Assembly (NCBI GenBank): GCA_003243445.1
Contig: QFQQ01000006.1
Location: 102,167-166,166, forward strand
Origin: Citrobacter freundii
GTDB taxonomy: Bacteria > Bacteroidota > Bacteroidia > Chitinophagales > Chitinophagaceae
Reading direction: 5' to 3'
DNA length: 64,000 bases
Shown here: positions 56,088-64,000 of the stretch, piece after piece
How positions within the stretch are numbered: the first letter of the stretch is position 1
How the letters are laid out: each line of letters starts with the position of its first letter
Translations under genes and position numbers: made by a program
The notes under the pieces: generated by a model
What the model saw: only the letters and a program-made list of their open reading frames with translations
Databases searched by the model: none
Told to the model about the DNA's origin: nothing

Positions 56088-57518
56088 ATGTTCCGCTTCT
56101 TATTATTGTGTTTGCTGCTGGCTTCATGCGGCGTTCATGTAACTAACTGGCAGGGGACCAGTATTCCGGGCCTTGACACCGCGCATTATGATCATCTCGA
56201 CCGGACCCTGACACACCCGGTGCAACTGGACAAGGGAGATCTCTTATTCCTCGACTACGCAGTGAATGCGAACAAGGGGGAAATAGGGCTGGCAGTTAAG
56301 CAAGGGAAAAAGATGATCTGGGATCATACCTCGTTGATGGATACCGGTAGTGTATACCTGGTAGCGCCTGCCAGTGGAAAATATACCGTTAACATTACGG
56401 GACATCAGGCAGCGGGCGGACATGCACTCCGCTACTCCGTAACAAAACCGAAGACGGTATCTGTAACAAATAGTACAAATATCGAACTGTTCGGATTGCT
56501 TATGCAGCTTGATAACGGCGCCGATATCATCGCTTCAAAAGACTCAACGCTGATCAACGGGCGCCGCACAACATGGTCGGAATGGTACGCGCTCACCGTC
56601 ACCAATTATCAATTATATAAACGCTATGATACAAGCCGTGCCATGCAGCTCTACCTGAAATTGCAGCGCGAAGGTATCTACAACGATTTTTTTGTGGGCT
56701 TTCTGCTGCAGGTGGATGAAGTTCCCCATGCAAAAATAAATGCACTCACTGATGCAAATGCGATACTTGGTTTCTCGCCGAAAGGAGATAGTGCTGAAGC
56801 AAGATCACGCGCAAATGAATTCCTGGCGGCGATGAATGATCTGTATCGATCTATCTCATTCGGGCAATATCTTCAGCAGCATAAAGCAGATTATGCGCAG
56901 GCCAATGACCAGGTAAAGATGAATCTTCCCGATGCGGCATTGCTTCCTATTATGGAACACTATTACCGTCAACAGTTCAACGGCTATTACCTGCTGCCCA
57001 GCCTGAATATCCTTACGAGCATGGGCTTCGGCAAGGTCAACTGGACGAGCCGGACGATCTACAATGTGTTCGGCCCTTTCGGTTTCCAGGATTTCGATCC
57101 TAAGCATCCGGATATGGCATTCAATTATCCTGAAAAGATCAAGGTGCTGACTGTACATGAATTCGGACATTCCTTTGCAAACCCGGCTGTCGACAGCTTA
57201 CCGTCCTCATTGATCAAAGCGACAAGCTACCTGTATGAGCCGATCAAAAAAGAAATGGAGAAGCGTGCCTATCCTTCCTGGCGGATCTGCCTCTACGAAC
57301 ATGTTGTGAAAGCCGGAGAGTATATTGTGGCAATAAAGCTCGGAGATACCGCCCGCGCAAAGACTTTCCTGAAAGACGCCGTTGATGCAGGCTTTATTTA
57401 TGTTCCATTCCTGGCTGACCAATTGCAGAAATGGGATCGACAGGTTTCGCCTGTCTCATTTGACCGGGCTGTATTACAGGCTATCGAACAGCTTCGTTTG
57501 CACTATGCCAAACCATGA
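56088..57518 (+). CDS. DUF4932 metallopeptidase-like lipoprotein
   Basis: A 476-residue lipoprotein (signal peptide with lipobox LASC, Cys14). The C-terminal half matches DUF4932, with the zinc-type motif HEFGHSFANP (about residue 358) and a following Glu-rich helix. Residues 30-130 look like a beta-sandwich. The HExxH supports a protease-like activity, not shown for the family as far as I know. Confidence 0.8.
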   Translation: MFRFLLLCLLLASCGVHVTNWQGTSIPGLDTAHYDHLDRTLTHPVQLDKGDLLFLDYAVNANKGEIGLAVKQGKKMIWDHTSLMDTGSVYLVAPASGKYTVNITGHQAAGGHALRYSVTKPKTVSVTNSTNIELFGLLMQLDNGADIIASKDSTLINGRRTTWSEWYALTVTNYQLYKRYDTSRAMQLYLKLQREGIYNDFFVGFLLQVDEVPHAKINALTDANAILGFSPKGDSAEARSRANEFLAAMNDLYRSISFGQYLQQHKADYAQANDQVKMNLPDAALLPIMEHYYRQQFNGYYLLPSLNILTSMGFGKVNWTSRTIYNVFGPFGFQDFDPKHPDMAFNYPEKIKVLTVHEFGHSFANPAVDSLPSSLIKATSYLYEPIKKEMEKRAYPSWRICLYEHVVKAGEYIVAIKLGDTARAKTFLKDAVDAGFIYVPFLADQLQKWDRQVSPVSFDRAVLQAIEQLRLHYAKP

Positions 57519-57598
57519 ACAGGCGTTTATTTACGATCTCATCTTTTCGGTTCCGGATTCCTGCTCATTTCTCAGATCAACCTCTGATAACAGCCTGA

Positions 57599-57690
57599 TA
57601 TCTGCGTAATCCGCGCATACCGGCAGAAAAATTTTACGTTATACAACGATGTTTCAATACAAGGACTGATAAAATCTGCGAAATCTGCGG
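57599..57690. repeat. ATCTGCG(T/A)A repeats in a convergent gap
   Basis: ATCTGCGTAATCCGCG near 57600 and ATCTGCGAAATCTGCGGG near 57674 lie in the same orientation. The word is that of the element at 49889-50190. It sits between the convergent DUF4932 and ompW genes. Confidence 0.5.
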
Positions 57691-57730
57691 GAACCTTACG
57701 CTATTCGAATTACCTAAACATCTGTCAAAA

Positions 57731-57760
57731 ACAAAGGGACTTCACTAACGAAGTCCCTGT
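57731..57760 (-). terminator. terminator of the ompW-like gene
   Basis: AGGGACTTC (57735-57743), loop actaac and GAAGTCCCT (57750-57758) form a perfect 9-base stem. On the minus strand it is followed by TTTGTTTTT. Confidence 0.85.
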
Positions 57761-57800
57761 GCTATATTTCATGATACATCAGCCTAATGGTAATGAACGA

Positions 57801-58436
57801 TCAGAACTTCAGCCCTAATCCCACACTCACCAGCCACGGATCAATCTTTGTTTTCGAATAAACAGTTGCTCCTCCGGCAACCTCCGGTTTTGTGGTGACC
57901 GTATTATCAGTCTTCAACCATAATCTTTTCGCATCCACATTCAAAAACCATTTTTTGCAGATATCAATATCAGCTCCGGCCTGTGCTGCAAAACTGAACT
58001 TATCTTTATACGTGATCTTTGCAATAGCCGGCCCGTTCTTTTCTCCATAAAAAATTGTATAGTTTACACCCGCACCCGCATACGGCAACACGCCCTTTGC
58101 CACCGGCAAATGATAAAGGAAAGTAAGGGTAGGAGGTAATAGCCAGACTTTGCCCAGATCAACGTCGCCCAGCACTGTATTTGTCGCCGTTACTTTATGC
58201 TTTGTTGTGCCGAGGATAAGATTAGCGGAAAATCGCTTTGCAATAAAATAAGTGAAATCAAGTTCCGGCACCACCGTCTTCGATATATCCGCACTGCCGC
58301 CGATCGTCGTGATCTTTGCACTGGCATCTGGTATTACATATGTTGCTCTTAATCGTGCACGCCATTCACCTTTTTCCTGACTGAAGATCGCAGTACTGAT
58401 CGTGATCAGTACCGCAAAGAAAATGATTCGTTTCAT
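57801..58436 (-). CDS. OmpW family outer membrane protein
   Basis: A 211-residue 8-strand beta-barrel with a signal peptide (MKRIIFFAVLITISTAIFSQ). OmpW features: RLRATYVIPDASA, VVPELDFTYFIAKRFSANLI, LLPPTLTFLYHLP, YAGAGVNYTIFY and a C-terminal Phe (SVGLGLKF). Family members are small pores for hydrophobic compounds. It stands alone. Confidence 0.9.
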   Translation of the reverse strand: MKRIIFFAVLITISTAIFSQEKGEWRARLRATYVIPDASAKITTIGGSADISKTVVPELDFTYFIAKRFSANLILGTTKHKVTATNTVLGDVDLGKVWLLPPTLTFLYHLPVAKGVLPYAGAGVNYTIFYGEKNGPAIAKITYKDKFSFAAQAGADIDICKKWFLNVDAKRLWLKTDNTVTTKPEVAGGATVYSKTKIDPWLVSVGLGLKF

Positions 58437-58639
58437 AAACTGTTATTTTTGAAACACGAAGCTATTAGTAGCTGAAATCAGCAAACATGAAGAATATCAG
58501 TCAGGGGCCTGATATTCGTAATACCCGGTAACCGGCCATGATCGTAGCTTGCGCGGTTCTGGTGTGCCATTTCGTTCCTGAAATAAATGACAGGCATATT
58601 GAATGATATCATCGACATATTTTCAAACAGTTTGAATAA

Positions 58640-59104
58640 ATGGATATATTTAAAGATCAATCATTCGCTGATATGAATGTAAAAAGCCAGATCAAAGAAT
58701 ACATCGATAGCCATGAAGACGACAAACGCGATGACATGCAATCATTACACAAACACATTCTCAAAGTAATGCCCAAAGGCAAGCTTTGGTTTTTGGATGG
58801 TAAAGACGGGAAGGGAAAAGTAGTTTCCAATCCCAGTATCGGTTATGGGCATTATTCCATTCAATATAAAGACGGATCAACAAAGGAATTTTACCAGATC
58901 GGACTGAGCTCAAATACAGCCGGCATTTCGGTTTACATCATGGGTCTTGAAGATAAGAACTACCTGTCAGCGCATTTTGGAAAAACAATCGGGAAGGCAA
59001 CGGTGACGGGTTATTGTATTAAATTCAGGAAGTTGAAGGATATAAAGATGGATATACTGGAAGAGGCAATACGGTATGGGATTAAAGAAACTGATAGAAG
59101 CTAA
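58640..59104 (+). CDS. DUF1801 family protein
   Basis: About 154 residues, cytoplasmic, with the DUF1801/YdhG-like fold: DMQSLHKHILKVMPKGKLWF, GYGHYSIQYKDG, QIGLSSNTAGISVYIMG and CIKFRKLKDIKMDILEEAI. These proteins have a frataxin-like fold with no settled function. ATG at 58673 (MNVKSQIKEY) is an alternative start. Confidence 0.8.
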   Translation: MDIFKDQSFADMNVKSQIKEYIDSHEDDKRDDMQSLHKHILKVMPKGKLWFLDGKDGKGKVVSNPSIGYGHYSIQYKDGSTKEFYQIGLSSNTAGISVYIMGLEDKNYLSAHFGKTIGKATVTGYCIKFRKLKDIKMDILEEAIRYGIKETDRS

Positions 59105-59144
59105 GATTTTTGAACTGCAACAATTAATTATATTTTCTATTCTT

Positions 59145-59600
59145 ATGACAATCCCTCACAAACTACCCATCGCAAGAATGGAAGATGATCATACCCATTA
59201 CCTGGGTAGTGCTCCAAACGGAACACTCTTTTGGGGATATGAGACCTTTGTTTTTTTCAGGCCATATTCCGAAATCAGCCAGCATGAAAACTGGCAGCAA
59301 TACAGAAGGGAGTATGTGTTGCTTCACACATTTGACAATGCCGGTAATTATTTAACAACACAACATTGGTCTGTCGGCACTTCGGCAGACAGTGCACATC
59401 AATCTAATCAAGAACTTGAACGAATGATCGAAAAATTAGGTGATGTGAAGTTCCACGATATTGAAGTGTGTATCTTTCAAATACAGATAGATAATATCGT
59501 GTTTGGCCTTGTTCCTGATGAAGACGCCGGAGTAATTAATTTGCAACCTGGGTCAATGATCTCATTTATGGAACCTTGGGATGGTGAGTATTATACTTGA
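59145..59600 (+). CDS. hypothetical protein
   Basis: About 151 residues from ATG at 59145 (MTIPHKLPIARMEDD); the frame is open from 59076, overlapping the DUF1801 gene. Composition is ordinary and soluble, with TLFWGYETFVFFRP, YVLLHTFDNAGNY and VFGLVPDEDAG. No family is recognised. Its nearness to the DUF1801 gene suggests cotranscription. Confidence 0.65.
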   Translation: MTIPHKLPIARMEDDHTHYLGSAPNGTLFWGYETFVFFRPYSEISQHENWQQYRREYVLLHTFDNAGNYLTTQHWSVGTSADSAHQSNQELERMIEKLGDVKFHDIEVCIFQIQIDNIVFGLVPDEDAGVINLQPGSMISFMEPWDGEYYT

Positions 59601-60248
59601 GTCTTGATTTTCTGTAAAGAACGAGATCTTGTGATCTTTGATGGGTGAAATCAATAGTATGTATATTATTCACTGAATGGAGCACGGCTGCTAGTCATGC
59701 CATAAACGAAATATTTAACAAATCGAGGTGCGGCTTCCTATTTGTTGATAAAGAATTGCTGTGAGAGCGATTTTTCAATATAACAATTAAAAAGCTATCA
59801 GCCCCATCAGTGGAATTAATTAAAATGGGTCCTGTGCTCGATTTTATTGTTCCATTTGCGCATAGCTTCGTTCTGTAAACACATAATCATGACCGGTGCA
59901 GGAAGCCAAATTACTATAATGATCGTCGTCCGTGATTAAAAAACCGGTGATTCCATTGCTTTAATCGGGTGTTAAGGTAAGTGCTAAGACTTTTCCTTGA
60001 ATAGATTTGAACTGAGCGAAAAGGGGCACTTTTACAGCGAAAAATTGACCGGAATGCAAAAAATACCGTAAAAACACCTGATTTTATGAATTCAAATATC
60101 CGTAACGTTGAATAGCGAAGTTTAAATATATAGGTGTGTTAATTATAAATACACTATTGTACGCATACACAAAGATGAATTGTGCAAGATTTAGTCAGAG
60201 TTTAAAATTTGTAAGCAAATTTTTTAACCCCTTTCATAATTTATAACC
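59601..60248. other. 648-base AT-rich gap
   Basis: No intact gene. A 38-codon open stretch on the minus strand at 59844-59960 is listed separately as a possible gene remnant. The last 60 bases are very AT-rich and likely carry the promoter of the next gene. Confidence 0.5.
59844..59960 (-). pseudogene. possible gene remnant
   Basis: The minus strand reads NGITGFLITDDDHYSNLASC, then TGHDYVFTERSYAQMEQ and a stop. The residue mix looks like real protein but there is no start codon and a stop lies just upstream. It may be the tail of a decayed gene; chance is possible. Confidence 0.2.
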
Positions 60249-61379
60249 ATGTTGCGTTTTGCTTTTATCCTGATTGCTGGATTTTTAACTTTCAGTAAGA
60301 TTGACGCCCAGACAATGAAGGCGGAGAACACTATTACCAGTCTTTTTATTGCAAATGATAGTGACTTACTGGGAAAAAATAACGAAGAGGTAAAATCATG
60401 TCTTACTCTATTGAATATGGCGGGTCAACGCATACAAAAGAATTTCCCTGACGCTAATTTTTCTAATATGGGCAAGGACGAAGCCATTTCAGTATTGGCT
60501 ACTATTGATAGCGTCTTTACTGAGTATCGGTTCCTGTTTTACACAAACCCTAAAGATCCGCACTTTGATTTCCTGACGCTCGCCTTTAGAGACTTATATC
60601 CCGTGAATAATTACTTATGGTATGCTCGCAATCCCTACCGAAAAGCCTACTGGGCAACCCACCAAGAAGAAAACTGTAGGCTGATTGATTGTGATTTGTA
60701 TTGCTTTATTTACCTTGGTATCGCTGAGATGAATAGTTTGCCATTGACAATGATTGAACTTCCTGAACATAATTTTATCCGGTGGAATTTTGAAGATGGT
60801 AAGTACATTAATTGGGAAGTGATCGAAGGCGCCTATCATGAAAGTGAAACTACTTTGAGCTGCTATTATCGTCTTAACGATTTAAACAGGTACTACTACC
60901 TTCGGCCTTGGTCAGTTGCGGAGGTAAAAAGTTATTACTTTACACTTCGTGGCGCAACCTTTGACTATAACCCAAAGTACCTTAATCCCACTAAGGCCAA
61001 ACGCGATTACGAGACCGCAATTAGCTACTCTTCCAACCGTGCTGTTACATTTAACAATTTAGTGTGGCTGTATGTCGTTACACCAGCCTTCGATACGTCG
61101 TTTAATCTTAATCTGCTATTAGCTATGACGGATAGTGCCATAAGTAAGATTAACGACCGAAATTATTACGACACCAAAGCCGGACTTTATGCGCAGGCAG
61201 GTAATTTTAAAATGGCAATTGCTACCGAAGAACAAGGACTCAAAACCTTGTACGATCCAGATAATGTACTGCAGGATTGCAGGAAACATCTTGAGTGGTT
61301 TAATGAAAATATAACCATTAGAGAAGGAAGAAGGCGGGAAAAATCAGCTACTCTATCTTCAGGTGCCATTCAACAGTAA
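60249..61379 (+). CDS. exported transglutaminase-like protein
   Basis: A 376-residue protein with a signal peptide (MLRFAFILIAGFLTFSKI, ending DAQ). The stretch CRLIDCDLYCFIYLGIAEMN, then PLTMIELPEHNFIRW and YINWEVIEGA, resembles the Cys-His-Asp/Asn core of SirB1/transglutaminase-like proteins. The C-terminal part (about 245-350) resembles TPR helices. The gene is more AT-rich than its neighbours and surrounded by AT-rich gaps, which hints at recent acquisition. Confidence 0.6.
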   Translation: MLRFAFILIAGFLTFSKIDAQTMKAENTITSLFIANDSDLLGKNNEEVKSCLTLLNMAGQRIQKNFPDANFSNMGKDEAISVLATIDSVFTEYRFLFYTNPKDPHFDFLTLAFRDLYPVNNYLWYARNPYRKAYWATHQEENCRLIDCDLYCFIYLGIAEMNSLPLTMIELPEHNFIRWNFEDGKYINWEVIEGAYHESETTLSCYYRLNDLNRYYYLRPWSVAEVKSYYFTLRGATFDYNPKYLNPTKAKRDYETAISYSSNRAVTFNNLVWLYVVTPAFDTSFNLNLLLAMTDSAISKINDRNYYDTKAGLYAQAGNFKMAIATEEQGLKTLYDPDNVLQDCRKHLEWFNENITIREGRRREKSATLSSGAIQQ

Positions 61380-61605
61380 TAATAGTTGATTATTGAGCTT
61401 CTCGAAGGTTTTAAAACTAATTACTAGGACGGATATTGAGACTGATTTAATAACGACCAAATTGACCAAACAACTACCACTGTCATATCGAATGATGCTC
61501 CAGCAGATAAAAAATCACACGCAAATAATCTATTATAAGATCGATCGAGGTGGGTCCTACTTTAACGCTTCACTACCTGGGGGCTTAACAACATCGTGTT
61601 GCAGG

Positions 61606-62178
61606 TTAATTTAACTCCTTTTTTTGACGTGCTACCCAGCCAGAAAAAGCTTCCATGAACTGCGTGATGAAATGACGTATGCTTTCAACCTGGATTGCGC
61701 TTCCCTCACCAAAAATTTCCGCGCTGTTTCCAATATAGGCTTCCGGTTGCTGCATCACCGGCATATTCAGGAATACAAGGGACTGGCGTAAGTGATGGTT
61801 AGCACCAAATGCTCCCATTTTACCTGGAGAAAGGCTGATGATCGCCGCCGGTTTACTTTCAAAAACGTTTTTGCCATGCGGTGCCGATCCTACATCGATG
61901 GCATTTTTTAGTACAGCGGGAACAGATCGGTTATATTCAGGGGTAATAAACAGTATCCCATCCTGATGCCGGATGGCATTTCTGAAGTCCAGCCATGCAA
62001 CAGGTGGGCTTTCTGTCTCCAGGTCTTCGTTGTAAATGGGCAATTCTTCGATATTGATCAATGAATATCTAAAGTTTTGAGGCCCGGCCTGTCCAATGAA
62101 TTCAGCCATTTTCAGGCAGTAAGAAGCTTTTCTCAGGCTCCCGACTATTATACCAATGTTGTATTGTCTTTTTTCCAT
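61606..62178 (-). CDS. NADPH-dependent FMN reductase family protein
   Basis: A 190-residue flavodoxin-fold reductase from ATG at 62176-62178 (MEKRQYNIGIIVGSLRKASY). The FMN-binding loop is GSLRKAS and the second motif is PEYNRSVPAVLKNAIDVGS. Chromate, azo-dye or quinone reduction is typical. It lies 72 bases downstream of the AraC-type gene on the same strand. Confidence 0.9.
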   Translation of the reverse strand: MEKRQYNIGIIVGSLRKASYCLKMAEFIGQAGPQNFRYSLINIEELPIYNEDLETESPPVAWLDFRNAIRHQDGILFITPEYNRSVPAVLKNAIDVGSAPHGKNVFESKPAAIISLSPGKMGAFGANHHLRQSLVFLNMPVMQQPEAYIGNSAEIFGEGSAIQVESIRHFITQFMEAFSGWVARQKKELN

Positions 62179-62250
62179 GCGGTAACTAAAAATGTTTTGC
62201 AAAGGAAAAAAGAAATCGACTTGAAAAATAGAATAAAACCGACAGGCACG

Positions 62251-63057
62251 TTAGCGCCATTGTGAAAAATTGGACACCTCATCTTTGGTCTTTCGCATAA
62301 ATTGCTTTGGTGTAGTCCCCGTGAACTCTTTAAATTCCCGAATGCAATGGGACTGATCTGAATATTCGTGATCATAGCAAATACTACTTAATAACGGATT
62401 CTCACAACTATTTATCATGCGGATCGTTGATTGGAATCGTTGTATTCGTGAAAACAGCTTTGGAGTAATACCAACATAATTAATAAATAATCTTTCAACA
62501 GAACGTTCGCTGATCCCAGACTCAGCAGCTATTTGATCCAACGTACCAACTCCGTTACTTTTCTCTACAAGTTCAATAACATGACGAATTTTTACTGGGT
62601 TATTGTATTTGTGTTTGGCAGCCTCTCTTAAAATGAAAGCTGAAATGGCCGTAATTTTTTCTTCTGTCGATAATGAAACTTCGGGCAGCATATCAGTAAT
62701 GTCAGTTCTTACTATATCCTCTATGTTGTAATGGTTGTTAGTAAACTGTGCCGCATCTATACCGAAAATAGTTTTGATACTATACGGATGGAGGCAAGCA
62801 ATGATATTATTGAATTTTCCATTCGCTGTTTTGTCAACATATTTTGTAGTAAGACCATGCAAATAAGCGGCAGGAAAACGTTGGCAATGCCGATCGGAGA
62901 AAGCACCAGGAATCTGTTGAAAAACGAGACCTGGGCTTCCATCTGCAAATGCCCTGAATGTTTCAGTATGCCCAACATGTTTATCATTCTCCATTAACAG
63001 AAAATGACGCACATAAGGTTTTAGTCGTCCTTCCGGCTGAATTACTGTGTAGCGCAT
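62251..63057 (-). CDS. AraC family regulator
   Basis: A 268-residue regulator: N-terminal DUF6597-like sensor (MRYTVIQPEGRLKPYVRHFL, then RAFADGSPGLVFQ) and a C-terminal AraC helix-turn-helix (GTLDQIAAESGISERSVERL, then FKEFTGTTPKQFMRKT). It precedes the FMN reductase gene and could control it. Confidence 0.88.
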   Translation of the reverse strand: MRYTVIQPEGRLKPYVRHFLLMENDKHVGHTETFRAFADGSPGLVFQQIPGAFSDRHCQRFPAAYLHGLTTKYVDKTANGKFNNIIACLHPYSIKTIFGIDAAQFTNNHYNIEDIVRTDITDMLPEVSLSTEEKITAISAFILREAAKHKYNNPVKIRHVIELVEKSNGVGTLDQIAAESGISERSVERLFINYVGITPKLFSRIQRFQSTIRMINSCENPLLSSICYDHEYSDQSHCIREFKEFTGTTPKQFMRKTKDEVSNFSQWR

Positions 63058-63482
63058 TTAGATGTCTTAATTACAAGATTCGGTTGCATTAAATATACGG
63101 TACTTACTTTTTTATTATTTATTATCCACGATTAATTCCAAACCACATTGACCCTGCTAGCCCGTGATGATTAAATTTCTTTTCTGAGTTTAATTAATAT
63201 AGTCCAATAATTTACAACCTACTAATCAGGTTGTAAGGTAGTAATAACACAGCGTTTGTAATTAGCTTTTCTGCGATGGACAAATAATTTGCCTACACTA
63301 AAGTCTGGCATTTAATAGATTGAACAACAAATTATATCAACCTTGGCAGGGGGCACAATTGTCCGGTAACATTCCGATAACAGTCCTTTTCGGAAATTCG
63401 TGATCACGATGTTCTTTGATCTCCAACGATTCCGCCTGATTCAAAAACCTTAACCATCAGTTAAACAAAAAACTCAAAAACG
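63058..63482. other. 425-base gap with an operator-like palindrome
   Basis: No gene is seen. TTACAACCT (63212-63220), 7 bases and AGGTTGTAA (63228-63236) form a perfect 9-base inverted repeat about 155 bases upstream of the AraC-type gene. It could be a regulator site or a hairpin. Confidence 0.5.
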
Positions 63483-63513
63483 AAAAGCTTCAGATTGCGT
63501 TGAAGCTTTTTTT
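63483..63513 (-). terminator. terminator after tRNA-like copy 1
   Basis: AAAAGCTTCA (63483-63492) and TGAAGCTTTT (63501-63510) form a perfect 10-base stem. On the minus strand it lies directly after the tRNA-like 3' end. Confidence 0.8.
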
Positions 63514-63567
63514 GCGGACCGGACGGGACTTGAATGGTCCCCACAGTGCTGTGGGGATGACAGGGCT
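63514..63567 (-). other. tRNA-Asp-like 3' half, copy 1 (degenerate)
   Basis: On the minus strand the segment ends CCCGTCCGGTCCGC, the T-arm side and acceptor strand of a Bacteroidota tRNA-Asp as I remember it, and begins AGCCCTGTCA, which matches the anticodon loop region (anticodon GTC). Between them lies a palindrome TCCCCACAG-nn-CTGTGGGGA in place of the anticodon and variable arms. The T-loop is damaged (ATTCAAG), so no functional tRNA is expected. Copy 2 is 421 bases to the right in the same orientation. Confidence 0.6.
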
Positions 63568-63585
63568 AGCTGGCCACATAGACTT

Positions 63586-63855
63586 CTACAGAAAAAGTGA
63601 TACAATATTTTTGTGATTAGCCAGTAATGCGTGAATCCTATCTCTGCTGGCTTTCTTCAGATTTTTTTCTCTGATGAGCGCGTCTCGCTTTGAATTTAGT
63701 AGCTCAACATAAACCAGTTTCCACGGCCGCAAATGGCGCGTGCTCGGAGTCTGCCCATCGTTATGCTGTAGTAGCCTGTGCTTTGGGTTTTCAGAATAAC
63801 CTTTGTAAAAACTAAGGTCTAGTTGACTCTGTAATATGTAAACATAATGCGGCAT
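63586..63855 (-). CDS. GIY-YIG endonuclease domain protein
   Basis: An 89-residue single-domain nuclease of the UPF0213/YhbQ type: YVYILQS (GIY-like), then YKGYSENPKHRLLQHN (YIG-like with the catalytic Arg), and RPWKLVYVELLNSKRDALIR with the conserved Glu, followed by the NLKKASRDRI helix. Such short proteins are present in several copies in many Bacteroidota. It lies between two tRNA-like copies and ends 18 bases from copy 1. A role in moving the unit is inference. Confidence 0.9.
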   Translation of the reverse strand: MPHYVYILQSQLDLSFYKGYSENPKHRLLQHNDGQTPSTRHLRPWKLVYVELLNSKRDALIREKNLKKASRDRIHALLANHKNIVSLFL

Positions 63856-63903
63856 TCTTCTAGCTCAAGCAATACTAAAATCTAATAGAAATCTCCCAAA
63901 CGC

Positions 63904-63934
63904 AAAAAAGCTCCGAATTTCTTCGAAGCTTTTT
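63904..63934 (-). terminator. terminator after tRNA-like copy 2
   Basis: AAAAAAGCT and CGAA pair with TTCG and AGCTTTT around loop TTTC (one mismatch), directly after the minus-strand tRNA-like 3' end. Confidence 0.75.
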
Positions 63935-63989
63935 GCGGACCGGACGGGACTCGAACCCGTCCCCACAGTCCTGTGGGGATGACAGGGCT
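63935..63989 (-). other. tRNA-Asp-like 3' half, copy 2 (T-arm intact), at right edge
   Basis: On the minus strand: AGCCCTGTCATCCCCACAGG, then ACTGTGGGGACGGGTTCGAG and TCCCGTCCGGTCCGC. The T-arm (ACGGG-TTCGAGT-CCCGT), acceptor strand CCGGTCC and discriminator G are normal; no CCA is encoded. The anticodon 3' stem is replaced by the same palindrome as in copy 1, so even this copy does not fold as a standard tRNA from what is visible. The 5' half would lie at or beyond base 64000, and the last 11 bases (tcaatctcatt) do not match the D-arm of tRNA-Asp. Confidence 0.6.
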
Positions 63990-64000
63990 CAATCTCATTT

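Noticed and set aside
61393..61614. 73-codon plus-strand frame after the transglutaminase-like gene
   Set aside because: No motif, converges into the FMN reductase gene, composition of AT-rich noise.
63935..64000. a complete functional tRNA-Asp
   Set aside because: The T-arm and acceptor strand fit, but the anticodon 3' stem is replaced by a palindrome and the visible 5' flank does not match a D-arm; the window ends too soon to decide.

Overview
The window looks like a chromosome segment of a Bacteroidota bacterium, most likely Chitinophagaceae. The grounds are a SusC/SusD pair with a LacI-type regulator, a subtilase ending in a type IX secretion (Por) sorting domain, TlpA-like lipid-exposed thioredoxins, a TIGR03435/DUF3738 fusion, many signal-peptide proteins ending in AQ, few Shine-Dalgarno sequences and moderate GC. 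No rRNA, phage, IS element or CRISPR array was found. It is mostly ordinary core and accessory chromosome with several compact operons.

Layout. 1-2475: two tandem M1-type metallopeptidases, the first cut by the left edge. 3015-5419: a polyprenyl-phosphate sugar transferase and a Gfo/Idh/MocA dehydrogenase, overlapping by ATGA (exopolysaccharide). 5657-9829: L,D-transpeptidase, a secreted GH31 alpha-xylosidase-like enzyme with a PA14 insert, and a small conserved protein. 10066-14921: DUF457 membrane hydrolase, PLD/cardiolipin synthase-like enzyme with a BON protein, MgtC, a GluQ-type synthetase, and a YvlD-like membrane protein. 15030-21719: LacI regulator divergent from susC, susD and a third lipoprotein. 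21766-28099: an eight-gene, mostly overlapping operon for NAD/ADP-ribose metabolism. 28413-37211: erythromycin-esterase-like proteins, a LytS/LytTR system with a TlpA-like gene between kinase and regulator, and an MHS transporter. 37512-42448: TlpA-DUF3738 fusion, an OmpR-type two-component pair and a dGTPase. 43084-46484: alpha/beta hydrolase and a siderophore-type TonB receptor. 46762-49807: TPP riboswitch with thiM-thiE-thiD-tenA. 50301-57518: secreted proteases and lipoproteins with an AraC regulator. 57801-63057: OmpW, small cytoplasmic proteins, an AT-rich stretch with a transglutaminase-like protein, and an AraC/FMN-reductase pair. 63483-64000: a GIY-YIG endonuclease gene between two copies of a tRNA-like 3' half, each with its own terminator.

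The most interesting locus is the NAD/ADP-ribose operon. An NrtR-like regulator, whose start codon abuts a 7-7-7 palindrome, is followed by a nicotinamide phosphoribosyltransferase (interrupted by one apparent base insertion), DUF4291, an ADP-ribosyltransferase-like small protein, a NADAR-domain protein, an ADP-ribosylglycohydrolase, a PPP-type phosphoesterase and a short, divergent PRPP synthetase. The PRPP-synthetase-like plus Nampt-like pair is the enzyme pair used by phage NAD+ reconstitution pathway 1 to rebuild NAD+ from ADP-ribose. Together with two ADP-ribose-releasing enzymes it suggests an ADP-ribose-to-NAD+ recycling or ADP-ribosylation module.

Two further unusual features are not standard genes. 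First, at least six intergenic gaps hold facing (inverted) arms of a short degenerate tandem word, and the word differs between most sites (TTCGATG, AAAAGTC, GACCGCG, GTTCCAGNN, CGCAGATTT, ATTCGCG). Second, the GIY-YIG/tRNA-like unit at the right edge looks like a small mobile element aimed at a tRNA gene.
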